From assembly GCA_018268855.1 (NCBI GenBank), contig JAFDVR010000006.1:248001-312000 (forward strand): a stretch of DNA of 64,000 nucleotides. The letters run 5' to 3'. Origin of the DNA: Acidobacteriota bacterium. GTDB taxonomy: Bacteria > Acidobacteriota > Terriglobia > Terriglobales > Acidobacteriaceae. The position numbers were made by a program, and so were the translations under genes. Positions 1 through 8,855 of the stretch are shown here, piece by piece. Position 1 is the first letter of the stretch; the number at the start of each line of letters is the position of its first letter. Below the pieces are notes generated by a model. That model did not search any database. It was not told the DNA's origin and saw nothing but the letters and a program-made list of their open reading frames with translations.

Positions 1-2
1 TC

Positions 3-530
3 CGTACCGGCGTGCTTGCCCGTTTCTCGCCCATCATGACGCAGGTAAGGAAATTTGCCAATGCAGGTGGACCCGTGATGGGCATCTGCAACGGCTTTCA
101 GATTCTCTGCGAAAGCGGTCTTCTCCCCGGTGCGCTTATGCGCAATGCGGGCCAGAAATACATTTGTAAGCATCTGCATCTGCGAACGGAGACAGACAAC
201 TCGCCTTACACACACACCCTGCGTAAAGGTGAAGTGCTGCGCATGCCTATTGGACACATGGAAGGCAACTACTTCTGCGACACAGACACGCTCGCCACAC
301 TGAAACGCGAGGACCGTATTGCCTTCCGCTACTGCGATGCGCAAGGCAATGTAACGCCGGAAGCCAATCCCAACGGATCGCTGGAGAACATCGCCGGCGT
401 TCTCTCAGAAGGCCGGAACGTGCTCGGCATGATGCCGCATCCTGACCGTTCTGCTGAGGGATTGCTCGGCTCCGCAGACGGTCTCAAACTCTTCAGGGCC
501 CTTCTATCGTCTAATACATTGCACGCATGA
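3..530 (+). CDS. purQ: Phosphoribosylformylglycinamidine synthase, glutaminase subunit PurQ (5' truncated)
   Basis: Glutamine amidotransferase subunit that supplies ammonia to PurL in the fourth step of purine synthesis. The gene runs in from outside the window; the reading frame is open from base 3 and about 50 N-terminal residues are missing. Seen: the class-I glutaminase nucleophile elbow GICNGFQ (Cys codon near base 87), and the C-terminal MMPHPDRSAE segment carrying the catalytic His and Glu. The arrangement LARFSPIM just before the elbow is characteristic of the small PurQ type that works with separate PurL and PurS, rather than the fused enzyme. Its TGA stop overlaps the ATG of the next gene (ATGA), so the two are probably translated together. 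PurL and PurS would be expected upstream, outside the window. Confidence 0.95.
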   Translation, partial: RTGVLARFSPIMTQVRKFANAGGPVMGICNGFQILCESGLLPGALMRNAGQKYICKHLHLRTETDNSPYTHTLRKGEVLRMPIGHMEGNYFCDTDTLATLKREDRIAFRYCDAQGNVTPEANPNGSLENIAGVLSEGRNVLGMMPHPDRSAEGLLGSADGLKLFRALLSSNTLHA

Positions 531-1321
531 TCGACATCCATCATCATCTTCTTCCCGGAGTAGACGACGGCTCCAGGGACATGGAGACTACGCTCGCCAT
601 GCTTCAGATGGCGGTGGACGACGGCACCACGCACATTGTGGCTACGCCACATGCCAATACCATGTACGCCTACGATCGCACTGCGCATGAGACGCTTCTG
701 CAAACCGTACGCGACAGCATGCCTGCACAATTTGCATCTCGTATCACCCTCGGACTCGGCTGTGACTTCCATCTCACCTACGACAACCTGGAAGCAGCGA
801 AAGCCAATCCCTCACGCTTTTCCATCAATGGCAAAGGCTATCTCATGGTGGAGCTGCCTGACCATGCCATCCCACGCACCACACCTGAAGCGCTCTACGA
901 ACTCCGCATCGCCGGAATGGTTCCTGTCCTTACCCACCCCGAACGCAACAAAACCATCCAACAGAACCTTGACATGATGAAGCCATGGCTCATCGGTGGT
1001 CTTCTGCTGCAAATCACTGCCGGTGCCCTTACCGGTGCCTTCGGCAAGGTAGCCCAGAAGTGCGCCCTCGAACTGCTCGATCGCAACTGGGTCCATGTCA
1101 TCGCCAGCGACGCGCACGGAACCGGCCGCCGCAATCCGCAACTCAGCGAAGCGCGCAATTTTGTGGCAAACAAGTATGGCGAAGAAACTGCGCATCGTCT
1201 CTTCTACGACAATCCACGCGCCGCCTTTGAAGGTTCGAGCCTTGGAGAACAACCCACACCCATCGGACTGCATGAGGACCTTATGCCGAAAAGCTGGTGG
1301 CGAAAACTAGTAGGAAAATAA
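527..1321 (+). CDS. CpsB/CapC (YwqE) family PHP-type tyrosine-protein phosphatase
   Basis: A 264-residue protein of the PHP metal-dependent hydrolase fold. Visible metal-binding motifs in order: DIHHHLLPGVDDGS at residues 3-16, TPH at 40-42, HPERN at 137-141, and ASDAHGTGRR near 190. This set and the length match CpsB/CapC/YwqE, manganese-dependent phosphatases that dephosphorylate bacterial tyrosine kinases controlling capsule or exopolysaccharide export. No signal peptide or membrane segment is seen, so it should be cytosolic. The start ATG overlaps the stop of purQ by four bases. No BY-kinase or Wza/Wzb gene is in the window, so the substrate is unknown and the link with purine synthesis may be only co-transcription. 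Family assignment is firm; biological role is inference. Confidence 0.88.
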   Translation: MIDIHHHLLPGVDDGSRDMETTLAMLQMAVDDGTTHIVATPHANTMYAYDRTAHETLLQTVRDSMPAQFASRITLGLGCDFHLTYDNLEAAKANPSRFSINGKGYLMVELPDHAIPRTTPEALYELRIAGMVPVLTHPERNKTIQQNLDMMKPWLIGGLLLQITAGALTGAFGKVAQKCALELLDRNWVHVIASDAHGTGRRNPQLSEARNFVANKYGEETAHRLFYDNPRAAFEGSSLGEQPTPIGLHEDLMPKSWWRKLVGK

Positions 1322-1646
1322 TTACCATTTTGTCGTAAAGCTGAGCGCAATTTGGCGTGATTACTTTGGGCGTATGACTGCTCATATAGGTATATGGATC
1401 GGCAATCCTTCTCGGCGGCGCTCAACCTGGAAAGTATCCCCCTCTGCGCGACCTGTAAAGGGCTGCTCTGGCTGTGGGCAGAATCCGATCCTCGGACGGA
1501 GAACGGCGCTCACCTCTGGACTGCTTTTGTGCGTCATTTCGTAGAATGCCGCCAATGCAGGCAGTTTCAGCACGGCATAGTTGCCGCATAGCTCTCCTGC
1601 CTGGAACCGCTCTGTCATAGATCCTGAGCAACATTTTTCTCAGTAG
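1322..1646. other. Intergenic region with no confident gene
   Basis: About 325 bases between the phosphatase gene and the convergent SDR gene. Several short frames are open on both strands. The best is a 65-codon plus-strand frame at 1394-1591 with two CxxC pairs (CATC near residue 18 and CRQC near residue 53) that could bind zinc. A competing minus-strand frame covers 1382-1618. Neither has a clear ribosome-binding site, and I cannot decide whether either is expressed. Confidence 0.4.
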
Positions 1647-2372
1647 CTACAACGCCAGTCCGCCATCTATCGCAAGCAACTGTCCTGTAATGAAGTGTGG
1701 TCCTGTTGCAAAGAACATCACTGCTGCGGCCACATCCTCGACACGTCCATTGCGTTTCATCGGTGTCTTTTCCGCAAAGTGCTGGTACTCCGCCTCTGCT
1801 GTCCCACCATGCACAATCATTCCCGGGGCCACGCAGTTCACGCTAATGTCAGGCGCCCATGCCTTCGCCATCGTCTGGCTTAGCATGTGCAGCGCAGCCT
1901 TGCTCGTGCAGTAATGGGCGTGCGTCGTCCAGGGATGCAAACCGCCTAGCGAACCGATGTTTACAATCCGGCCGCGAGATTCTTTCAGATACGGATAAGC
2001 AGCCTTCGCCACCAGAAAGGGTCCACGTGTGTTCGTCTCAAACATCGCGTTCCACTGCTCAACCGAAATCTGCTCCAGCGGGACCGTCTCAAATGCGCCC
2101 GCATTGTTGATAAGCAGATCCACACCGCCCATCTCAGCGGCGATCTCTTCGACAGCTTCCGATACATTCAGTGGATCGCGCACATCGCATCGAACGGCCA
2201 TCGCATCGCCGCCCAGCGCTGCAATCTCACGCAGCGTCTCTTGCGCTTCGTCAAAGTTTGACCGGAATGTAATCGCAACCGAAGCCCCGGCGCGCGCAAG
2301 TTCCAGCGCCAGGCCGCGTCCCATGCGCTTTGCTCCGCCCGTGACCAGCGCACGACGACCACGCAATTCCAT
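1647..2372 (-). CDS. SDR family NAD(P)-dependent oxidoreductase (FabG/pteridine-reductase-like)
   Basis: A 241-residue classical short-chain dehydrogenase/reductase. The cofactor-binding glycine motif is TGGAKRMGRG at residues 11-20, NNAG lies at 89-92, the catalytic Ser at 141, and YCTSK (Tyr154, Lys158) completes the triad. The Arg in the glycine motif (TGGAKRMG) resembles the NADP-dependent pteridine-reductase-like subgroup, but substrate cannot be told from sequence. The C-terminal TGQLLAIDGGLAL ending is typical of FabG-like SDRs. It starts two bases after the stop of the upstream minus-strand gene, so the two form an operon. Cytosolic. Confidence 0.9.
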   Translation of the reverse strand: MELRGRRALVTGGAKRMGRGLALELARAGASVAITFRSNFDEAQETLREIAALGGDAMAVRCDVRDPLNVSEAVEEIAAEMGGVDLLINNAGAFETVPLEQISVEQWNAMFETNTRGPFLVAKAAYPYLKESRGRIVNIGSLGGLHPWTTHAHYCTSKAALHMLSQTMAKAWAPDISVNCVAPGMIVHGGTAEAEYQHFAEKTPMKRNGRVEDVAAAVMFFATGPHFITGQLLAIDGGLAL

Positions 2373-2374
2373 AC

Positions 2375-3202
2375 TTACTTTTTCGCTTTCTTTTTGTGCG
2401 CGTTCTCCATCACCTGGTCCACTACGCGGCTTTGCTTCTCACCCAATGTGATGTTTGTGTGGTTCGCTTCGGCAAAGCCATCCGCAGCCATCTTGATGGA
2501 ATATGTTCCCTCCGGCAGATTCACAGCAGCATAGCGGCCATCGTCAGTCGTCTTTACCATGCGCACTAGCTTCTTGTCCGCACATTCAATTGTGACGGTT
2601 GCATCGCTTACCGGCACCTCATCTGTGCCAATCAAACGTCCGCTAAGACTCGATCCTCCCTGCGCGCTCACGCCGGGCAGTTTCACTACCGCTTCGTTCG
2701 GAGCCAGCTTATGCGCCTTTGCCTCCAGCGTCCGGTGGTGCGCCTCCCGTACACCGATACCGCGTGCTGTGCCCGGCACATCGTCTCCATAGGCTGAGAC
2801 CTGGTGCTTGGGCTTCTGCATTCGCACTGTAATATGTTTCGCCTGCTCGTTAAGCGAGAACGTCTCACCATGGGTCGCAAACCCATCAGCAATCACCTGG
2901 AGACCCACGGACGATCCTGTCGGGATCACATCGACCGTCGTCTTGCCATCCGGTCCGGTCTTCAATTCCATATTGCCCTTATCTTCTCCGTCTTTGCTCG
3001 ACCGGAAGATCACCGCGGCATTTGGAATCGGCTTGCCGTTATCGCGCAGTACCGTCACTTCGAGCCTGGAGACCACCACAGGCGGCTTGTACTTGCGCCC
3101 ATGCTTCTCTTCTTCTTCCTGCTGTCCTAGCGCAACGCGCGACACCATCGGCAACAAGGCCGCAAATACGGCCAACTTCAACCAAATCCCTGAAAAACGC
3201 AT
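2375..3202 (-). CDS. Secreted protein with two carboxypeptidase-regulatory-like (Ig-fold) domains
   Basis: A 275-residue exported protein. Residues 1-26 form a signal peptide (hydrophobic core followed by VALGQ). Two beta-sandwich segments follow, about residues 47-130 and 183-260, each with the pattern of an optional-element repeat (DGKTTVDVIPTGS, DDGRYAAVNLPEGTYSIKMAADGF) typical of carboxypeptidase D regulatory-like domains. No catalytic peptidase domain is present. The tail is strongly basic (ends HKKKAKK). Such proteins are very common in Acidobacteria, and their roles are mostly unknown (adhesion, polysaccharide or receptor modules). It is the first gene of a two-gene operon with the SDR gene and is divergent from groES. 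Domain family is fairly sure; function is not. Confidence 0.8.
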   Translation of the reverse strand: MRFSGIWLKLAVFAALLPMVSRVALGQQEEEEKHGRKYKPPVVVSRLEVTVLRDNGKPIPNAAVIFRSSKDGEDKGNMELKTGPDGKTTVDVIPTGSSVGLQVIADGFATHGETFSLNEQAKHITVRMQKPKHQVSAYGDDVPGTARGIGVREAHHRTLEAKAHKLAPNEAVVKLPGVSAQGGSSLSGRLIGTDEVPVSDATVTIECADKKLVRMVKTTDDGRYAAVNLPEGTYSIKMAADGFAEANHTNITLGEKQSRVVDQVMENAHKKKAKK

Positions 3203-3306
3203 AGGCAGATTCTACGCAATCCTCTCTCGAACTGACCATTTTGAGACGCAAAGGACGACAAAACGCGAGCTTACCCGAATATGAGCGCAACTCACTCATA
3301 TCCTCC

Positions 3307-3336
3307 TTGACACTCCACAGCCACCCGCGCTACCTT
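3307..3336 (+). promoter_or_regulatory. Candidate sigma-70-type promoter of groES-groEL
   Basis: A perfect TTGACA lies at 3307-3312, and an 18-base spacer leads to TACCTT at 3331-3336, a weak -10. The -10 and the expected start of transcription overlap the CIRCE operator, the usual layout for HrcA repression. The -10 assignment is inferred. Confidence 0.55.
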
Positions 3337-3361
3337 AGCACTCGGAAGGCGTGAGTGCTAA
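3335..3361 (+). promoter_or_regulatory. CIRCE operator (HrcA-binding site)
   Basis: A perfect inverted repeat TTAGCACTC (3335-3343), nine-base spacer, GAGTGCTAA (3353-3361). This is the exact CIRCE consensus, bound by the heat-shock repressor HrcA. It sits 42 bases before the groES ATG and overlaps the putative -10 region, so HrcA should block transcription of groES-groEL until heat or misfolding lowers its activity. hrcA itself is not in the window. Confidence 0.96.
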
Positions 3362-3403
3362 ACCACCCGCCCCCAACAGCAATCTCAAGGAGATCTACGC
3401 GTT

Positions 3404-5460
<2,057 letters not shown>

Positions 5461-5496
5461 TCCTTCGCGGACGGCGACACGCGCTCCGCGCAAAAC

Positions 5497-5525
5497 AAAA
5501 GCCCCGGCCACAAGCCGGGGCTTTT
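5497..5525 (+). terminator. Rho-independent terminator of groES-groEL
   Basis: An eight-base perfect G/C stem, GCCCCGGC (5501-5508) with GCCGGGGC (5514-5521), five-base loop, flanked by AAAA before and TTTT after. The symmetric A and T tracts allow termination in both directions. Confidence 0.92.
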
Positions 5526-5610
5526 CTATGTCCGGTCTTAATATTTTTTGAATATTTTTTACTCTAAATGGGCACTTTCCATGTAAGCTACTACTTGTAA
5601 AGGAGTTTTC

Positions 5611-6210
5611 ATGCACGAACACGGAAGCCGCGACTGGGCAGTAGAACGAATTAAGCCTTTTAGAGCTGACTTATGGGACGCGGTGCAGCTAGGCCTCCAG
5701 CGTTATCAACGGCATGACGTTCAAGATCGTTTAGATTACAACGCGCGTACAAGTGCCAATATTTTGAACAGCTTCGTTCTTGCGGAAGTCCAGAAACGGT
5801 TATCCGGGCATAAAAAATCTCGCTTTATCGAGAGAAACGGTACCGTGTACCACGAGTTGAATGGCTGCGTCCTCTGGTACAAAGGACTCGGCGCAGATGG
5901 AAAGCCATCGAACCACCCCAGTGGCGCGTCAGATGATCTGATGCAGGGTACGTTTCCATTCAAAGAAGCCCTGGTTCTTCTTTTGGTCGGGTACTCTTAC
6001 GATTCATTGTTATCTGATGTGAAGGGCGTAGAGATCAGACGCTACAACGCTGCTGGGAACATTGAATATTACATCGAGTTAGAAAAACTTGAGTCGAACA
6101 AGAAGCTAGTCGTAATGCCAGGTACCCAACTACCGGGCAAGACGGCAAAGCGGCGAGTGCGCATCAAGATGGGACCAGAACAGACACACATTCATACCGA
6201 AGCTAACTAG
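5611..6210 (+). CDS. Protein of unknown function, first gene of an HTH-ImmA two-gene module
   Basis: A 199-residue soluble protein with no signal peptide or clear membrane segment. I do not recognise the family. Visible features: a charged, probably helical N-terminal half (residues 10-75), a central block with Tyr/Trp (NGTVYHELNGCVLWYKG, 80-96), a short hydrophobic stretch FPFKEALVLLLVGYSY (109-124), and a basic tail ending in HIHTEAN. Start: ATG 5611 preceded by AAAGGAG at 5599-5605 with five-base spacing. The following HTH-ImmA gene begins within 20 bases, so the two are co-transcribed. Third codon positions are clearly richer in A/T than in the neighbours, which suggests horizontal transfer. 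By position it could be the toxin or effector of a toxin-antitoxin-like pair; this is inference from context only. Confidence 0.75.
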   Translation: MHEHGSRDWAVERIKPFRADLWDAVQLGLQRYQRHDVQDRLDYNARTSANILNSFVLAEVQKRLSGHKKSRFIERNGTVYHELNGCVLWYKGLGADGKPSNHPSGASDDLMQGTFPFKEALVLLLVGYSYDSLLSDVKGVEIRRYNAAGNIEYYIELEKLESNKKLVVMPGTQLPGKTAKRRVRIKMGPEQTHIHTEAN

Positions 6211-6230
6211 TTGTGGAGATGAGCAGGGCC

Positions 6231-7322
6231 ATGAAAGACGGATTCAATCCGGAGATGTTAGTACTCGCTCGCGAGTCACGAGAGATGACGCAGCTTCAAC
6301 TCTCTGAGAAAACGAAGATCCCGCAGACGCTTCTTTCGAGGATGGAAAGCGGTTTATTGCAACCCAATGAAGAGCAGGTCATCTCTCTTGAACAGGAACT
6401 TAAGTATCCTCAGGACTTTTTCTATCAGTCCGATAGAATCTTTGGATTCAATGCATCTGTTTTTTATCATCGAAAGCGAAGCGATGTACCATCGAGAATC
6501 CTTAAAAAGCTTCATTCAGTAATAAACCTTAGCCGTATGCGTATCCAACGATTGACTCGTTCAGTTGAATTGGATGTAGACAATCCCCTGATTCAGCTAA
6601 GTCCACTGGAGCACGGCGGAGTCGAAGAAGTGGCACAGCTCGTTAGAAGCTTAATGCGGCTTCCAGAGGGACCTGTTCGTGACCTAAGTGCAGCTCTCGA
6701 AGATGCAGGTGTCGTAATCGTTCAATACTCTTTCGGCACAAGCAAGGTAGATGCAATAAGCGAATGGATCCCAGGATATCCTCCGATCATTCTTATAAAT
6801 ACAGATCATAATGTTAGCGGCGATAGATACCGATGGAATCTCGCACACGAACTTGGTCACCTTGTAATGCATCGTTATCCATCTACTGACATGGAAGGCG
6901 AAGCTAATAGGTTTGCAGCAGAATTTTTGCTTCCTGAACGTCAAATCAAGCCGCAGCTTCGCAGTGTAAGGATCAATAAGTTGGCTTTATTGAAACAGCA
7001 CTGGAAGGTATCGATGGGAGCGCTGTTAGAGCGCGCGCGGCAACTGGGATGTATAACGGTTTCGCAATACAAATACATGCGAATGAACTTCAGTCGACTC
7101 GGGTACAACAAACGTGAACCTATCGAAACTGATATCGCTATTGAGAAGTGTTCACTCCTTTCCGAACTCATCACTACCCACGTCAATGGGTTACGTTACT
7201 CTATTTCGGAACTCGCCCGCCTTTTAGTGATGAATATGGATGAATGCGCAGCATCTTATCTACCTAGTCAAAGTGTTGGCGGGCTACGCTTGATTTCAGG
7301 ATCAGTCCCTCAGCTTGCATAG
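6231..7322 (+). CDS. XRE-family HTH regulator fused to ImmA/IrrE (M78) metallopeptidase
   Basis: About 363 residues. The N-terminal part is an XRE-type helix-turn-helix (MTQLQLSEKTKIPQTLLSRM followed by ESGLLQPNEEQ). After a linker comes an ImmA/IrrE-like zinc peptidase with HELGH encoded at 6846-6860 and a downstream Glu in the helix MEGEANRFAAEFLLP as the likely third ligand. A C-terminal helical region follows. Known family members (ImmA of ICEBs1, IrrE/DdrO system) cleave a repressor to switch on mobile-element or stress genes; HTH-ImmA fusions also serve as antitoxins. ATG 6231 is used here; an in-frame GTG at 6213 and ATG at 6219 are alternatives, the former only two bases after the upstream stop. 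A/T-rich codons match its partner gene. The target is probably the upstream gene product, but this is inference. Confidence 0.88.
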   Translation: MKDGFNPEMLVLARESREMTQLQLSEKTKIPQTLLSRMESGLLQPNEEQVISLEQELKYPQDFFYQSDRIFGFNASVFYHRKRSDVPSRILKKLHSVINLSRMRIQRLTRSVELDVDNPLIQLSPLEHGGVEEVAQLVRSLMRLPEGPVRDLSAALEDAGVVIVQYSFGTSKVDAISEWIPGYPPIILINTDHNVSGDRYRWNLAHELGHLVMHRYPSTDMEGEANRFAAEFLLPERQIKPQLRSVRINKLALLKQHWKVSMGALLERARQLGCITVSQYKYMRMNFSRLGYNKREPIETDIAIEKCSLLSELITTHVNGLRYSISELARLLVMNMDECAASYLPSQSVGGLRLISGSVPQLA

Positions 7323-7326
7323 TGCT

Positions 7327-7376
7327 GTAGTGTCACCGGTTTGAGGGCAAGTGAGCATTCAAATCGGTAACACTAC
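7327..7376. repeat. Imperfect inverted repeat after the HTH-ImmA gene
   Basis: Arms 7327-7344 and 7359-7376 (GTAGTGTCACCGGTTTGA against TCAAATCGGTAACACTAC) pair at 16 of 18 positions around a 14-base loop. It starts five bases after the stop codon and has no T tract. It may be a terminator-like 3' structure, an operator, or a boundary of the island. The core ACCGGTT recurs just downstream at 7377. Confidence 0.6.
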
Positions 7377-7512
7377 ACCGGTTCATTTCTCCCTAGTAGT
7401 TTCCAGACCGCTCTAAACCGATATTTATACGGGATAAAGCTAAGTAAGAAAGGGGAGACCTTAGCTCTTTAGAGTTCGTTAGTCTCAACGTGCATCTAAC
7501 CCACCTCGACCT

Positions 7513-7926
7513 CTAAAGCGCCCCCAATAACCACCCCTCAACCACCAACACATTCGCCAAAAACCCCACCCAAAACGCCATACCAAAAAACTGCTGCGGC
7601 ACCAGGTGCGTCCGCGACATCGTCGCAAAGAACACGCCCATCACCGGACGCGTCGTCGCAATCCCCAGCAGCACGCCCACCGCACGGATCGACCACACTC
7701 TTTCCCGCGCAATCTCTCCGCGCACCGCCCATCGATAAGCCACAGCCAGAGAAATCAGAATCCATGTGTCGAACACAAACACAGCGGACCGCTCCACCCA
7801 TCCGCCAACGGCATACGCACTCATCGCATACGCGGTAATTCCCGTTACAGTGCCCGTTGCGTAAAACATGCCTTTCACCGCAGCGCTCACCGCCACACGC
7901 CGCAAGACAACCACAGCAAGCACCAC
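7513..7926 (-). CDS. Polytopic membrane protein, 5' end disrupted (possible pseudogene)
   Basis: The open part encodes 137 residues with about four or five hydrophobic helices (around residues 1-12, 19-42, 45-65, 80-102, 113-133) and a short RPVMGVFFA motif between the last two. I do not recognise the family securely; a DUF2306-like small membrane protein is one guess. The hydrophobic frame continues upstream of 7926 for 21 codons, without an ATG, GTG or TTG ahead of the first helix, until an in-frame TAG at 7990-7992. A good start (ATG at 8005, GAGGAA eight bases before) lies in another frame, so either a frameshift near 7985 or the amber codon has broken the gene. Otherwise translation would have to start at GTG 7926, inside the first helix. 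Confidence 0.5.
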   Translation of the reverse strand: MVLAVVVLRRVAVSAAVKGMFYATGTVTGITAYAMSAYAVGGWVERSAVFVFDTWILISLAVAYRWAVRGEIARERVWSIRAVGVLLGIATTRPVMGVFFATMSRTHLVPQQFFGMAFWVGFLANVLVVEGWLLGAL

Positions 7927-8299
7927 AAAAATAGCCGCCGAGATAATGTGCGCAGCCGTAAGCGCCGCATGCGATGCAAACGAATGGAGCTACGCGGAAA
8001 CCCATCCGGCCGGTTCCTCAAAAACCTTGTCAACCCCCAAACACCCGCATCTCCATGCAGCAGCAGGAGATACACTCTGCCGGATTACCGATTCCAATTC
8101 CATAAAATAAATACAGGGGAATTCTTAGTCCCAAATCAGATCGAAAGGAGCTAAGTCCAATCAGATCAGGATTTTGCCTCTAACCCTTTTAGCAGCAGGA
8201 TCTTGCAGACACCAAAAACCGCAAACTTCTGAATCTTCGTAACTTAGGGAGACCACCCCCGGGGGGAGGGGTACCTATCCCGCAGCACGAACATACGCG
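7927..8299. other. Region without an intact gene
   Basis: It holds the broken 5' part of the membrane-protein gene (frame open from ATG 8103 to the TAG at 7990, minus strand) and then about 200 bases without a coding frame I believe. A run of C followed by a run of G at 8256-8266 is the only conspicuous element. No tRNA, repeat array or transposase remnant was seen. Confidence 0.5.
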
Positions 8300-8800
8300 C
8301 TAGCCGCGTTCGCCCATCTTTTCATCGCCAAGCTGCACATCCAGCCCGTCCGGGTCCTTGATATGGAAGCTCCGCCCGTCCTTCTTCGGATGGTCGATGC
8401 CAAGTTCCAGCAGACGTTGAACAACTCCTTCCTCATCAAACTGCGCGAGCCCGTACATCACATGCGAGATACGGCCTGCGCGGACCGATTTGGATTCGGG
8501 CAGTTCAGGACGTAGCAACAATCGCGTGTTGCCGAACCGGAGAATGGAAAGGCGGTCGGCGCGGTGGACCTTCTCCATTTGAAACAGCCGTGTGTACCAG
8601 TCGGTTGAACGAGCGAGGTCTTTCACGCCGATGGCGACGTGGTTGATGCTCACGGGCACCAGAGGTTCAGCCGGTTTCATCAGGTTCTGGCTGGAAGCGG
8701 TGGCCGCGCCTGCCAGCATGACCATACCTTCGAGAAACTGTCTCCTGCTGAGACCGCCGTTCTCGTAGCTGCGCAACATGGAATTGATTTGAGTGTGCAT
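8300..8800 (-). CDS. Tat-exported VOC (glyoxalase/bleomycin-resistance fold) protein
   Basis: About 166 residues. The N-terminus carries a twin-arginine signal, SRRQFLEGMVMLAGAATA, at about residues 17-34, predicting folded export to the periplasm. The rest is one VOC module with two beta-alpha-beta-beta-beta units: INHVAIGVKDLARSTDWY at the start and RSFHIKDPDGLDVQLGD at the end. In metal-dependent VOC enzymes the last segment usually supplies a Glu (DPDGxxIEL); here the position is Gln, so metal use is doubtful. ATG 8800 is chosen because it leaves a normal Tat n-region; a longer start at 8851 is possible. It follows the sulfatase gene by a short gap and is likely co-transcribed. Substrate unknown. 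Confidence 0.82.
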   Translation of the reverse strand: MHTQINSMLRSYENGGLSRRQFLEGMVMLAGAATASSQNLMKPAEPLVPVSINHVAIGVKDLARSTDWYTRLFQMEKVHRADRLSILRFGNTRLLLRPELPESKSVRAGRISHVMYGLAQFDEEGVVQRLLELGIDHPKKDGRSFHIKDPDGLDVQLGDEKMGERG

Positions 8801-8855
8801 GCCTTGTCCAATGGAAATGTCCTGCTGCCGTAACCCCATTGCACGATGCAAGTTG

